Origin: Cheiracanthium punctorium
Lineage: Eukaryota; Arthropoda; Arachnida; Araneae; Cheiracanthiidae
DNA length: 64,000 bases
Assembly (NCBI GenBank): GCA_038373885.1
Contig: JAWZYV010014418.1
Coordinates: forward strand, 62,001 to 126,000
Direction of reading: 5' to 3'
Positions within the stretch are counted from its first letter, which is position 1, and every line of letters starts with the position of its first letter. Both the position numbers and the translations under genes were made by a program. Shown one piece after another: positions 25,761 through 35,481 of this stretch. The notes under the pieces are model-generated. The model was given only the letters and a program-made list of their open reading frames with translations, ran no database searches and was not told where the DNA came from.

Positions 25761-26713
25761 CCCGCCGTTTTTTCTGGAAAACGTCTAAAGACCATTTCTG
25801 AAACATTGTCTTCCCCCCCCCCAAAAAAAGGCGGAAATTTTAATCCGTATGCAAAATAGTATTTAGATACAGAATTCAATATACACAAAAATATCAATAT
25901 ACTAAAAAAGAAATTTGTGTGCTGATTGGTTACATAATGGGGAATTTCTGAAAACGTGTGGAATTGAATAAAAATACGAAATTAAATTAAACTTCCAAAA
26001 TATGGAAAGGGATAAACAACTTTGTACTGGATATCACTGTAGGTTTATAAGCATTTTTCACAGATCACAATTATTTGGCAATTTTTCACTTGCTCCCGGC
26101 TAACCGAAAAAAAGAAAAAAAAAACCAAACCACTCATAGTCAAAGAATTTAAAAACACTACTGGATAGTTAGTGATTTCATTGTCATCATGGCATTTTAT
26201 TTAATCGTAGCTACGGTGAAATGTTCTCTATTCATCAGATATTCGATTAAGCCTACATTAATAAAAATTCAATCATCATTTTTAGGTTCTATTATAACTG
26301 ACTTCAATATGTTATCAGAGAGTATGCTTTCGGAAATACGTCAATACACTTCATTAATAATATTACTTTCATTCCCTCTTAATTGCTGAGGTATTTCTTC
26401 AATAATATTTTTGCAGAAAATTTGCTTTGGCATACTGCCTGGCGGGAGATTATGAAGAAATTGTCGAATTGGCGCGTTTCTGAGTAGCGTCTCTTGGATA
26501 GCAACCTGCCCTGCTCGGTTCGCTTTTCCCTTGGAGGAACGAATAGTTAAATATTATTCTCTCCTCCAAGGTTTTTCCACAGCTTTTAAACAAAGAATTT
26601 ACAACACTTCGCGCACTTATCGCCGTCTAAAAAAAGTCGCCAAGTACATTGCTAAAGCATGTTTTAGTCATTGGAGTATCACCAAATTGGGTAATACTTC
26701 CACTTTTTGCAAA

Positions 26714-26991
26714 TTTTGTTGTAATACTATAACCCTATAGTACTGCTGAAACAAAGTGTTTTTTTTTTCAAAATTGACACAACAATGGAACAATCGCCCA
26801 ACTTGGCGCGAAATACGTGTGCCAAATTACTTCTCTAATTTTTTACGGTGCATTAGCATACTACACAAAAATTTTAACATTCGCACAAACAACTCCATAT
26901 GAACTTTAACTGTGCCGAATTTCACGGTCATCCGTTACTGCAGTGCGCTGCAGAAGGGACACAAAGGTTTTGCTTAGCGCATTTATATATA
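26714..26991 (+). repeat. Tandem unit 1 (~280 bp)
   Basis: The unit starts TTGTTGTAATACTATAACCC and ends ATTTATATATA, where the pogo transposon begins. It is about 90% identical by eye to unit 2 at 35791-37110 once the hAT insertion there is removed. Unit 1 holds the uninterrupted TGTGCCAAATTACTTC sequence, the empty site for the hAT element in unit 2. The nature of the unit is unknown. Confidence 0.85.
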
Positions 26992-27291
26992 CCGTATTTT
27001 CCTGTAATAACGCCGCACCGTGTATAACGCCGCAAATAGATGATTATTTCTATTTATAGAACTAGTTTAACGCCGCACTTTTTTAAAAGTATTATAGAAT
27101 CAAGCTTATCAAGTTTAGATGTGTTATTTTAGGTAATACTATAAAGTAGTACACATAAAATGAAACAATTATAATTAAAATAACTTACCATGTAATATAT
27201 AAATTTACGATGTTTGTCCATACGTCATTATTAGTACAATTTATTTATCTATTTTTAGAATACACATATCCATATATATATATATATATAA

Positions 27292-28610
27292 CTACAGACT
27301 GTTTTCTACTTCAGAAAATCCGTCAAAATCCTCCTCCTCAGTGTCACTCTGGAAAATTTTTAAGTGTTCAGATGGCAAAAAGTCATCAACATCTGAAGCG
27401 TTTTCATCATCGGAAGGCACACTAGAAATTGCAGGAATACCATTAGCGCTATTTTGTGAAAAATCGATAATTTCGGCTTTTTGAAAGGCTCTCTCTACCA
27501 TACCATTCGGAATTTTATTCCAGGAGTCCAAATCCACTCTCAAACTTCGGTATAAGTTGCTTTACGGATCCGACCTCCTTTCGTAAACGTATGATTTTCT
27601 GCCGACATCCATGATTCCCAGTGCTGACGCATGCGAGCTTTAAATGCCCGATTTATACACAAATCCAGAGGTTGCAATATTTTAGTCAACCCACCAAGGT
27701 ACTATTGCCAGTCTTGTTTTCTCTGATCCTAGAAATTTTTTCGTCTCGTTTGAAAGGTGCGTTTTCATCGAGTCCATGATCAGGAGACAATTTTTTTGAA
27801 AAATGAAATTCGGTCTTTTTCTCCAACATTTTTCTGGCCATTCCTGCATAACGTCCTGGTTCATCCAGCCTTTTTGATTTGCGAGCACTACTATTCCCTT
27901 AGGGAAATTTTCTTTGCGAATTGTTTTCCTCTTAAAAATAACAATCGGAGGCAATTTATGACCTGAGGATAAACATGAAAGCACCACGGTAAAACTGTTT
28001 TTATCATTCCCTGTTGTAACGATAGGGACAGACTTCACACCAACAAAATCTGCTGAGCGAGATGCAGGCATGTCGAAGGATATGGGGACCTCATCCATAT
28101 TCCCTATCTCCGATGACTTCAGTGCATAGTTTTTAATCCCTTCTTTCACAAACTTTAAAAACGAAGTTTTCTTCTCTTCCCAGTCTTCGGGCAATTTCTG
28201 GCCAACAGTTGTCCGGGCTCTCATGGTCAGATTATTTCTTTTAAAAAATCGGTTGCACCATGATGGTCCACCTCTAAAATCGGCCAGACCATTCTCTGCC
28301 GCCATCTGTTTCGCTTTTATTCTTATTAAAACAGTTGATAAAGATCGACCATTTTCCCTTTGATGCTCAATCCAGTCACAAAGTTCTTTTTCCCAATCTG
28401 GCCACCGTGTTTCGGTCCGCGACGTTGAGCTCGTTTCTCTCTCGGCATTTTCAACAGTATTTCTTCCTGCTTTCGCCACTCTCTTACACGTTTTTCGAAC
28501 ACATTCAGCTCTCGTGCTACTTGTCTATTGCCGTTCACGTTTACTAATGTGATAGCATTTAATTTAAACTGTGCCGTATAACTTCGCCGCTTAGAATTGT
28601 TCGAAAACAT
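27292..28610 (-). pseudogene. Pogo-like transposase (BrkDBD + CENPB HTH + DDE), frameshifted
   Basis: The ATG at 28610 opens a Brinker-type DNA-binding segment (RRSYTAQFKLNAITLVNVNG, VREWRKQEE), as in POGK-like proteins. A one-base loss near 28403 shifts the frame. The next frame (27682-28479) gives a CENPB-type HTH (WPDWEKELCDWIEHQRENG, GPSWCNRFFKRNNL) and a DDE domain with the first Asp in NMDEVPISFD (residue 129 of that frame) and the second in LLIMDSMKTHLS (residue 236). A second shift near 27690 precedes QPLD, whose Asp codon is at 27662-27664. A third shift precedes the C-terminal WNKIPNGMVERAF. All three catalytic Asp codons survive, but the frame is broken at least three times, so it is inactive. 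It would have cut and pasted the host element at TA sites. Confidence 0.88.
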
Positions 28611-28844
28611 AACGGAAAATAATCAGTATCGGAGCAAGAACACTAATAAAATGAATGAAATCGAACGAAGAACGTGAAGTAAAATTATGTTGAGTTGTTG
28701 CCAAACGCGAATATGCATATTTTGTAATGCTGAAAAAGATTTGGAACGAAGAGTATAATTAGACACCTATAGTTAAGGTTTAACGCTGGCCAATATTGAA
28801 GGAGGTAGAAAATGGCAGGAGTTATTCCTGATACGCATACAGAG

Positions 28845-29131
28845 TGTACGGTAGCGTGCAAAAAACAGATGGGGACACAATTATAGGACGAACAGGATGA
28901 TTTATTTCACTGTCACAAACACATCCATAAAAACACAGGGTTACATTCACATTACATTATATTCGCGGTGTTAGGTGTGTGCTACAACCACAAGGGTCCG
29001 TTTAAACTCGCGGTACATCTCCATGCATTCTTCAACACCGTCGCTGTCTCTGCGCCTTCTCGAACTGAAAACAAACAACTTCTGACGTATGGCGCCATCG
29101 CATGGAGAAGGGTCTGCTCGACGTCATAACA
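28845..29131 (-). repeat. 3-prime LTR of gypsy element
   Basis: 287 bp, TGTACGGTAG...CGTCATAACA on the plus strand. It is identical to the other LTR except at two transitions (near 28898 and 29082). Preceded by AGAG. No obvious TATA box was seen in either orientation. Confidence 0.95.
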
Positions 29132-29156
29132 GTCTATACTCCTCCCCTCACGGAGG
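29132..29156 (-). other. Polypurine tract region
   Basis: On the minus strand, GTGAGGGGAGGAG lies a few bases inside the 3-prime LTR, where the plus-strand primer of an LTR element is expected. Confidence 0.6.
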
Positions 29157-29466
29157 AAAACTTTTCACGAGTTTGGAGGGAAAAGTTTTTACCTGAAAAT
29201 CTTCAAAGTTTGTCAGTCTTCAAAGTTTGTTAAAAATAATTAATTAGGGCCGACAAATCCTATTTCAGTGCCAGTTCAGTGCCATTCAAAGAACAGTGCA
29301 TTTCCCCAAACAAAAAATTCAATTATAACTACATATAAAAAAGTTACATAAACTTCACTAATAATCAGAAGATATGACCAAATAATACAATTATTTACAA
29401 TATTAGTAGAAATATAAATTCAAACAAAACAGATAATAACATTATAATTTCTTAATTGCCTTTAAT

Positions 29467-30201
29467 TTAGGGGAGACGACTTAAGCTGTCAGCATTTTGA
29501 TGAAGTTTGCCCTTTTTATGAACAACTTCATAATTGTATGGCTGTAAAGTTAGGGCCCATCTTAAAAGTCGCGGATTTGTCCCGCTGTTTTTCCCTAACC
29601 ACACTAAAGGATTATGATCCGTCTGAATAATGAATTTGTGCTGTCCATCGAGATAACACTTCAACTTTTGTACGGCATAAATTATTGCTGCACATTCCTT
29701 TTCAATAGTACTATAATTTTGTTCGGCGGAAGAAAACTTTCTACTCAAGTACATTATTGGATGTTCGTCGTCATTTTCTACTTGTGATAGGACAACACCA
29801 ATTCCATAATTGGAGGCGTCGCACTGTACGAGGAACGGTTTTGTAAAATTTGGACTGTGCAACACTGGTCTTTCCGTTAACCTTCTTTTAAGTTCATCGA
29901 ATGCAGTTTGACATGCTTCCGTCCATCTTATAGCTGACATGCGACTTTTTCCTTTTAGTAGGTCTGTCAATGGTGCTGAAATCACGGAAAATTCGGGAAT
30001 GTACCTTCGATAATATCCAGCCAGTCCTAGAAATGACCTAATGTGTGTTTTCGTAGAAGGAGTAGGGAAGTCTCTTATGGCTTGGACTTTAACTTCCCCT
30101 GGTCTTCGTTGTCCTTGACCAACTACATGACCTAAGTACTTCACGGTCGCTTTTGCAAACTGACATTTTGATGGTTTTATATGCAACTTAGCTGTCTTCA
30201 T
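29467..30201 (-). CDS. RT thumb and RNase H fragment of gypsy pol
   Basis: The 244-residue frame begins within the end of the RT domain (LHIKPSKCQFA, KYLGHVVGQG), continues through the connection (RSFLGLAGYYRRYIPEFS) and has a full RNase H: FLVQCDASNYGIG with Asp128, STIEKECAAI with Glu169, IIQTDHNPLVW with Asp195, and a final QNADSLSRLP with Asp238. It ends 335 bp before the 3-prime LTR. Upstream RT motifs, including the YxDD box, are absent. The ATG at 30201 is probably not a natural start, because it lies in a short GATGAAGACA-type repeat where the RT core was lost and the frame changed. The RNase H residues are intact. Confidence 0.88.
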   Translation of the reverse strand: MKTAKLHIKPSKCQFAKATVKYLGHVVGQGQRRPGEVKVQAIRDFPTPSTKTHIRSFLGLAGYYRRYIPEFSVISAPLTDLLKGKSRMSAIRWTEACQTAFDELKRRLTERPVLHSPNFTKPFLVQCDASNYGIGVVLSQVENDDEHPIMYLSRKFSSAEQNYSTIEKECAAIIYAVQKLKCYLDGQHKFIIQTDHNPLVWLGKNSGTNPRLLRWALTLQPYNYEVVHKKGKLHQNADSLSRLP

Positions 30202-30240
30202 CTTTTGTCTTCATCGTCTTAGCTGTCTTCATCTTCATCA
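30180..30240 (-). other. RT-core deletion junction with short repeats
   Basis: GATGAAGACAGCTAAG occurs twice within 45 bases on the minus strand here. It joins the first residues of the RT domain to its last part in a different reading frame. An intact RT would need roughly 500 more bases at this point. Microhomology-mediated or template-switch deletion is the simplest reading. Confidence 0.75.
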
Positions 30241-33200
30241 TCAACCGGTATGGCTTTGTACAAATTGGTTTCTCGGATTCCAATTCAATATCATGTTTAG
30301 TAAGGTTCGTACATCCTGGCTCATTTGAGAAAATGCCAGAATACTCAGATATTAGAAGTCTCAGAGTTTCACGTTCACTTTCAGAAAGTCGGGAGTTTGA
30401 CTCTATGTTTCGGAAAAGTTCAGACTCTTCATTTTTACAGGAGTTCAGCTGCAAACATGGCATTTCTTCTTCATCAGCATCTGGTTCTTCCGTATATAAC
30501 AAATTTATATTTTCTGGTCTTTGATAATAAGGTTTCAGCATATTGATATGATACACATGATTTTTTTCTTTGTCTGGAAATTTAACAACATAGTTTGTTT
30601 CAGATAATTGTTGGATAATTTGTCCAGGACCTACCCACTGCACGGACAATTTATTCGGCTTTGAAGGAGCCACCACAAGTACTAAGTCTCCCTTTTCAAA
30701 CTTGCGTTCTGTAGCCTTTCGATCATACCATAGTTTTTGTTTTTCTTTTACGTTTTCCATTTGCTGAATTGCAAGATCTTGGCATCTCTTCATACGATTC
30801 ATAAGTTCAAAGACATATTCAACTATACTACTTTCTGTCTCTTCTTCACCTTTCAACTTTTCGTAGAGAAGCATGATGGGAGTTCTTAAGTTTTTTCCGT
30901 GAACCAATTCAGCTGGAGAAAATCCGGTACTATCATGAGTTACCGCTCGAAGAGCGAAAAGAGCCTGGGGTAAGATATTTTCCCAGTCTGGTCCAGATTC
31001 AAAACATAGGACTCTGAGAATTCTTTTTAGAGTTCTGTGCATTCTCTCCACTGGATTACTTTGGGGGTGATAAACGGAGCTTCGCACCACCTTTATTCCA
31101 AACCTTTCTAGAAATTCCGATGTAAGTGCACTCACGAAAGATGATCCCTGGTCGGTCTGCAATTCTTTAGGGAATCCCATGCGACTAAAAATCTGAAGTA
31201 GCACATTTACAACAGTGGTCGAACAGAGATTTTCCACAGGGATTGCATCTGGATATTTAGAAGACATGCAAATTGCAGTTATAATGTATCTGTTTCCTGA
31301 GGGTGTCACGGGCAAAGGCCCACAAGCATCAACATTTATTTTCGTAAAAATTTCTGTGATAACTGGTACGATCTTTAAAGGAGCCTTCTTCTTTTCTTGA
31401 GGTTTTCCAGCTCTTTGGCAACTGTCACAAGCCTTCACGAAATTCTCAACATCTCGGTAACAGTTGGGCCAGTAGAAACTTTTAAAGAGTGCATCTTTAG
31501 TTTTTGTTGTTCCAAGATGAGCCGCTGTTCCTTCATGACAAATTTTCATTAACTGTTCACGATACTCCTCTGGAACTACCAGCAGTCGTCTTTCAGTTCC
31601 ATGTTTGTCTTCCTTCTTATAAAATAACAGTTCATTATTTAATTCAAATTTACTATTTTCCTTAACTGTAGCTAATTCCATTAGAGACTTTAATTCTGCG
31701 CTTCTACTTTGGGCGGACTTGAAGTCTTCAGGTGTGATCTTCAAAAGATTAAGAGTTTCAACAAAAGGCTCCGGTGATGGTAATATACTTTTATCTTCAT
31801 CAGTGATTTCGGTTAGGTCAATGATCTCTTGACAACTTTCATTCGAAATTTCTTGCGATTTCTCTTCTTCCTTTCGTAATTCTTTTTTCTTCTTAGAACG
31901 TGTTTGAACTGCGTTTATCATATGCATTTCCACATCTTTATTTTTCTTCATACTGTCGATCAATGCAGCTGTCTTATTTCCTAACAAATATTTACTTTCT
32001 TCCCATTTATACTGTTGTACTGCTGCTTTCGTTACAACATGCCCAAAACTACCTTCTAATTCTATTTCGGCTAATGGTAGACATGTAGCAGTCTCTATCA
32101 ATGGTGATCTCACCCACACATGTTCACCTGTAAACATATAAGGCTTCACCAACTTAGGGCAAACCAAATCTAATGTGGCTCCAGTATCGCGGAGTATGGA
32201 AACTTCTGCACCATTTACTTTACCTAAGGTGGTATAAGGAGCCATCAGGTGATCTACATCTCCGTCAGCGATATCGTTTGCAGCCACCACTTCTTTCAGT
32301 TTTGGGCACTGAGGTCTAAGGTCATTATAAGAACCACACTCGTAGCATCGCGGCTGTTTTCTCTGCTCAAATTCCCTTTCTTTGTTCTTCTGTGGATCGT
32401 ATTTTGTTTGATTCTTATACCTCTTGTCTTCACCCCTTAATTTTCCGTCTAACTTCCTAGAGTAGTCTGAGTTTTTCGATGATTGTCGATATCCGGTTCT
32501 TTTGAAACTATCTTTGATATTTTCATATTCGTCTATTTTATCTGCCAAGTCAAAAGGAGAAACCATTTTCATCCAGTCTTCCAGGAAATGATCTTTTATT
32601 TCTTGGGGCGCACGTCTCTTCAACTGTTCTGTAACCATTAATTCTTTCAGTTGTTCAAGCGTAGTAATCTTTAATTCAGAAGTCCATTCTTCGAAATAGC
32701 TATTTAACTCGTGAGCATAATTCCGCCATGTTTTTTCAAAACTCTTCTGATGCCTATAAAATAACTGTTTCAACCTTTCAGCATTTAATTTGTACCGCTT
32801 CAGTATCAACTCCTTAACATAGTCGTAGTCTTTAACCTTTTCTACGGGTTCTCGAGCCAACATATTCGTTACTTCACTCGGCAAAACACTAAGTAAATAC
32901 GCAACCCAATCTTCTTTAGAAACTCTAGCCATTTCTGCACGACGCTCAAAATTTATTAGATAGAGTCCTATTTCATCTTTCTTTTCATCGAATTTTGGGT
33001 TAATTTTCAATAATTCTACTTTAGGACCCGTCGGACTGACACTTGAGAAGTTGGTACACAACGTACGCGAATCGCCTGTAGAAGCACTCAATTCTAACCG
33101 TTTCATTTCTAATGCAAATTCTCTATCTTTCTCTTCTTTAAGTCTCTCTTCTTTACGTTCAATTCTCTCTTTGTCTTCACGTTCAATTCTCTCCCTTTCT

Positions 33201-33409
33201 TCACGTTCAGCCTTTTCCCTTTCTTCAGATTTAATTCTATCACTTATTATCAAATTCACAAATTCTTTTACAAATTCTTCATCATAGTTCTTGCTATTTA
33301 ATATCAAATTCTTTAAATCGATCATTTTAAGATCATCAGTAACCTCCTCCCCTAACTCTTGAGCAATTGTTCTTAATTCCTCTTTACGCGCCTTCGCGAG
33401 ATAGGCCAT
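30188..33409 (-). CDS. Gag-protease-integrase polyprotein of gypsy element
   Basis: An intact 1,073-residue frame. Residues 55-100 are a highly charged coiled coil. About 120-305 is a retrotransposon-gag capsid. Residues 355-368 form a zinc knuckle C-x2-C-x4-D-x4-C with Asp363 where His is expected. Residues 405-416 contain the protease motif ILRDTGATLDLV (Asp408). Residues 625-664 are the integrase H2C2 finger (H625, H631, C661, C664). The integrase catalytic triad is Asp694, Asp753 and Glu788, a DD34E spacing. A GPY/F-like patch follows near 924-943. About 1039-1056 starts the RT domain (HDIELESEKPICTKPYRL) and then stops in a short repeat. The product would be cleaved by its own protease into particle and integration proteins. 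The ATG at 33409 fits family N-termini. Confidence 0.92.
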   Translation of the reverse strand: MAYLAKARKEELRTIAQELGEEVTDDLKMIDLKNLILNSKNYDEEFVKEFVNLIISDRIKSEEREKAEREERERIEREDKERIERKEERLKEEKDREFALEMKRLELSASTGDSRTLCTNFSSVSPTGPKVELLKINPKFDEKKDEIGLYLINFERRAEMARVSKEDWVAYLLSVLPSEVTNMLAREPVEKVKDYDYVKELILKRYKLNAERLKQLFYRHQKSFEKTWRNYAHELNSYFEEWTSELKITTLEQLKELMVTEQLKRRAPQEIKDHFLEDWMKMVSPFDLADKIDEYENIKDSFKRTGYRQSSKNSDYSRKLDGKLRGEDKRYKNQTKYDPQKNKEREFEQRKQPRCYECGSYNDLRPQCPKLKEVVAANDIADGDVDHLMAPYTTLGKVNGAEVSILRDTGATLDLVCPKLVKPYMFTGEHVWVRSPLIETATCLPLAEIELEGSFGHVVTKAAVQQYKWEESKYLLGNKTAALIDSMKKNKDVEMHMINAVQTRSKKKKELRKEEEKSQEISNESCQEIIDLTEITDEDKSILPSPEPFVETLNLLKITPEDFKSAQSRSAELKSLMELATVKENSKFELNNELLFYKKEDKHGTERRLLVVPEEYREQLMKICHEGTAAHLGTTKTKDALFKSFYWPNCYRDVENFVKACDSCQRAGKPQEKKKAPLKIVPVITEIFTKINVDACGPLPVTPSGNRYIITAICMSSKYPDAIPVENLCSTTVVNVLLQIFSRMGFPKELQTDQGSSFVSALTSEFLERFGIKVVRSSVYHPQSNPVERMHRTLKRILRVLCFESGPDWENILPQALFALRAVTHDSTGFSPAELVHGKNLRTPIMLLYEKLKGEEETESSIVEYVFELMNRMKRCQDLAIQQMENVKEKQKLWYDRKATERKFEKGDLVLVVAPSKPNKLSVQWVGPGQIIQQLSETNYVVKFPDKEKNHVYHINMLKPYYQRPENINLLYTEEPDADEEEMPCLQLNSCKNEESELFRNIESNSRLSESERETLRLLISEYSGIFSNEPGCTNLTKHDIELESEKPICTKPYRLMMKMKTAKTMKTKDEDS

Positions 33410-33691
33410 TTTAATCGTTTGATTTTTTCAAGAAATTCCTCAGCAACGATACGAATAGAATTAGGGAAAAGTTAATGCTAATTCTAACCAAATTAATTTT
33501 CTGGTTCTTCAGATGACCCACAAAAAATTTTAGTAATAAACAATGCACAAAATACTCAATTTTAAACTTTTTCTAAAAAAACCACTTAATGTCTTAAAAA
33601 ACTTTAAATTGCAACCATGAAAATGTTTATCATCTTTAAATTTGCCAAAATCGTATAACTTATACCGCAAAATCATAAACATTAGTAAACC

Positions 33692-34077
33692 AATGGAGGA
33701 TATCGCCTCCTTGGGTTCGAGGCTTTAAAAGTCACGTGACGGTGGAAAACAAACAACCATTTCTCCATAGGCTTATGTGCTGGACTCCTGGTAATAAGCG
33801 CAAAATCAAAAAAATAATAATTATGCCTCTGTATTGTGCTGCCTACGAATGTTTCAATAACTCTCTGGAACCTGTACATGACTGCAAAAAGATATCTCTC
33901 CAAAGATTCCCATTAAAAAGTGCTAACATATTAAAACTTATACTGAGACGAGGCTATTTCAGCCACGTGTGGATGGAAAATATACACTTCAGCCAATCAG
34001 ATTACAGGGCCACTCATCAACACAGCCGAAAGGTCACGTGTTGGTGGAAAAATGACGTCATATCGATATCCTCCATT
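33692..34077 (+). mobile_element. 386-bp inverted-repeat insertion with partial THAP domain
   Basis: The ends are AATGGAGGATATCG and CGATATCCTCCATT, perfect 14-bp inverted repeats. CACGTG words also sit symmetrically inside both ends. On the plus strand the ATG at 33823 opens MPLYCAAYECFNN followed by KKISLQRFPLK, which matches the first half of a THAP zinc finger (MPxxC-A-A-x-x-C...HRFP), with Gln in place of the usual His of HRFP. The second half is not recognisable. THAP fingers are the DNA-binding domain of P-element transposases, so a P-related MITE is a fair guess. TAAAC occurs close to both ends, but an exact target duplication is not clear. Confidence 0.65.
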
Positions 34078-34771
34078 AAACACATAAATAATAATAAATG
34101 AACAATGTACAATATAATTATTTAATTTTACTTAATTAATATTTTACTAATGATACTACTTAAATCAAAAGCAAACTACACCCATCTACAAATTACTTTA
34201 CGAAGTTTACTTCCGTTTCTAAAAAAAATGATAACAGAATTAAACACTCTTATAATATTCCCTGAGGATTTCAATTATTTTCTTCGAAAGCTGCTTAACA
34301 AACCAAAACTGTTTTTCTTTTCAAATGAAATCAAACAATATAATGCGATCAAACCATAAAGAATTTTTTTTTCAAAATTATTCAACACAAAATTTAAAAC
34401 AAAATCAAACTGCGTATGAGAAAATATATTCTTTTAAACAAAACACAACCTTCATAATATTTTCTGAGAACAAAACTTTCTAATTGAAATACGTAATTTC
34501 AGTAAATACCTCTCTTTTTTTCTTATGAGAGCGAAAATCAGTCTTAAATCTGAATACACAGAATAAAACTATTTAAAAGTGTTCTCAAAACTAATCAGAT
34601 TCAGTTCATGAAAACAGAAGGTAATTCCTATGTAAATAGCAACTCTTAATGAATCATATAATCAAGATTAATCAAAATGGTATATTCACAATAAAATAAT
34701 AATTGTTTTCTTAACTCAAAATGTTCAAAAAAAAATATTTTCATCTCACACTCTGCTTAGCTTTCAGGAAA

Positions 34772-35000
34772 ACCAATATACTTATTTTAAACGATAATAC
34801 AACCACTAAAACAAGTAATTATAGCATAAACACTCTTTTACTCAAATCGAAACCAAAATACATATACTTGTCTTAAACAATAATACAACCGCTAAAACAA
34901 ATAATTAAATAGCATTAACACTATTTACCTTAATCGAAACCAAAATACATATACTTATCTCAAACGATAATACAACCGCTAAAATAAGCAATTAAATTGT
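34772..35000. repeat. Three 86-bp tandem repeats in gypsy leader
   Basis: The word ACRATAATACAACCRCTAAAA begins at 34791, 34877 and 34963, exactly 86 bases apart. It is preceded in units 2 and 3 by AATCGAAACCAAAATACATA. Tandem repeats close to the 5-prime LTR may be part of the leader or represent slippage. Confidence 0.85.
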
Positions 35001-35170
35001 ATAAGCACAACCTGTTCCAAAACGACCCCGAAATCAAATTTAGTAACTTTAATACAAAAGCACTGTTTTAGATTAATTAAAAAGGCACTGTTTTAGAACT
35101 GGCACTTACCCACTAAAAATAATCATTTCTTAAAACACTGGTTTTCGATGCACTGGTTCAATCCGTAAAG

Positions 35171-35183
35171 CTGCCACCAAATG
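35171..35183 (-). other. Putative primer binding site of gypsy element
   Basis: On the minus strand TTTGGTGGCAGC lies about 12 bases after the 5-prime LTR. TGGTGGCAGC begins with TGG, as a tRNA 3-prime-end complement should. The gap from the LTR is larger than usual, and the tRNA is not identified. Confidence 0.45.
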
Positions 35184-35194
35184 TTTTCCTCATC

Positions 35195-35481
35195 TGTACG
35201 GTAGCGTGCAAAAAACAGATGGGGACACAATTATAGGACGAACAGGACGATTTATTTCACTGTCACAAACACATCCATAAAAACACAGGGTTACATTCAC
35301 ATTACATTATATTCGCGGTGTTAGGTGTGTGCTACAACCACAAGGGTCCGTTTAAACTCGCGGTACATCTCCATGCATTCTTCAACACCGTCGCTGTCTC
35401 TGCGCCTTCTCGAACTGAAAACAAACAACTTTTGACGTATGGCGCCATCGCATGGAGAAGGGTCTGCTCGACGTCATAACA
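35195..35481 (-). repeat. 5-prime LTR of gypsy element
   Basis: 287 bp, two differences from the LTR at 28845-29131, followed by AGAG (35482-35485). This LTR would contain the promoter for minus-strand transcription. Confidence 0.95.

Larger units (their letters stand above)
33410..35194 (-). other. Long non-coding leader of gypsy element
   Basis: About 1.8 kb of AT-rich DNA separates the 5-prime LTR from gag. It contains a 386-bp inverted-repeat insertion with a partial THAP domain (33692-34077) and three 86-bp tandem repeats near its beginning (34772-35000). No upstream frame on the sense strand is convincing. Long leaders can carry packaging or translation signals, but nothing specific is visible. 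Confidence 0.7.
28845..35481 (-). mobile_element. Ty3/gypsy-type LTR retrotransposon, IN-before-RT order
   Basis: Two 287-bp LTRs (28845-29131 and 35195-35481), both TG...CA, differ at only two bases. The element is flanked by AGAG (28841-28844 and 35482-35485), a 4-bp target duplication. It is 6,637 bp long and transcribed right to left. Domain order is LTR, putative PBS, a 1.8-kb leader, gag, protease, H2C2 zinc finger and integrase, start of RT, end of RT, RNase H, polypurine tract, LTR. Integrase upstream of RT is the Gmr1-type arrangement, not the common gypsy order. The RT core is missing, so the copy cannot reverse transcribe by itself. Confidence 0.93.

Noticed and set aside
31215..31400. 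Plus-strand frames opposite the gypsy polyprotein (also 32249-32440, 33051-33287)
   Set aside because: Mirror frames of a long coding sequence.
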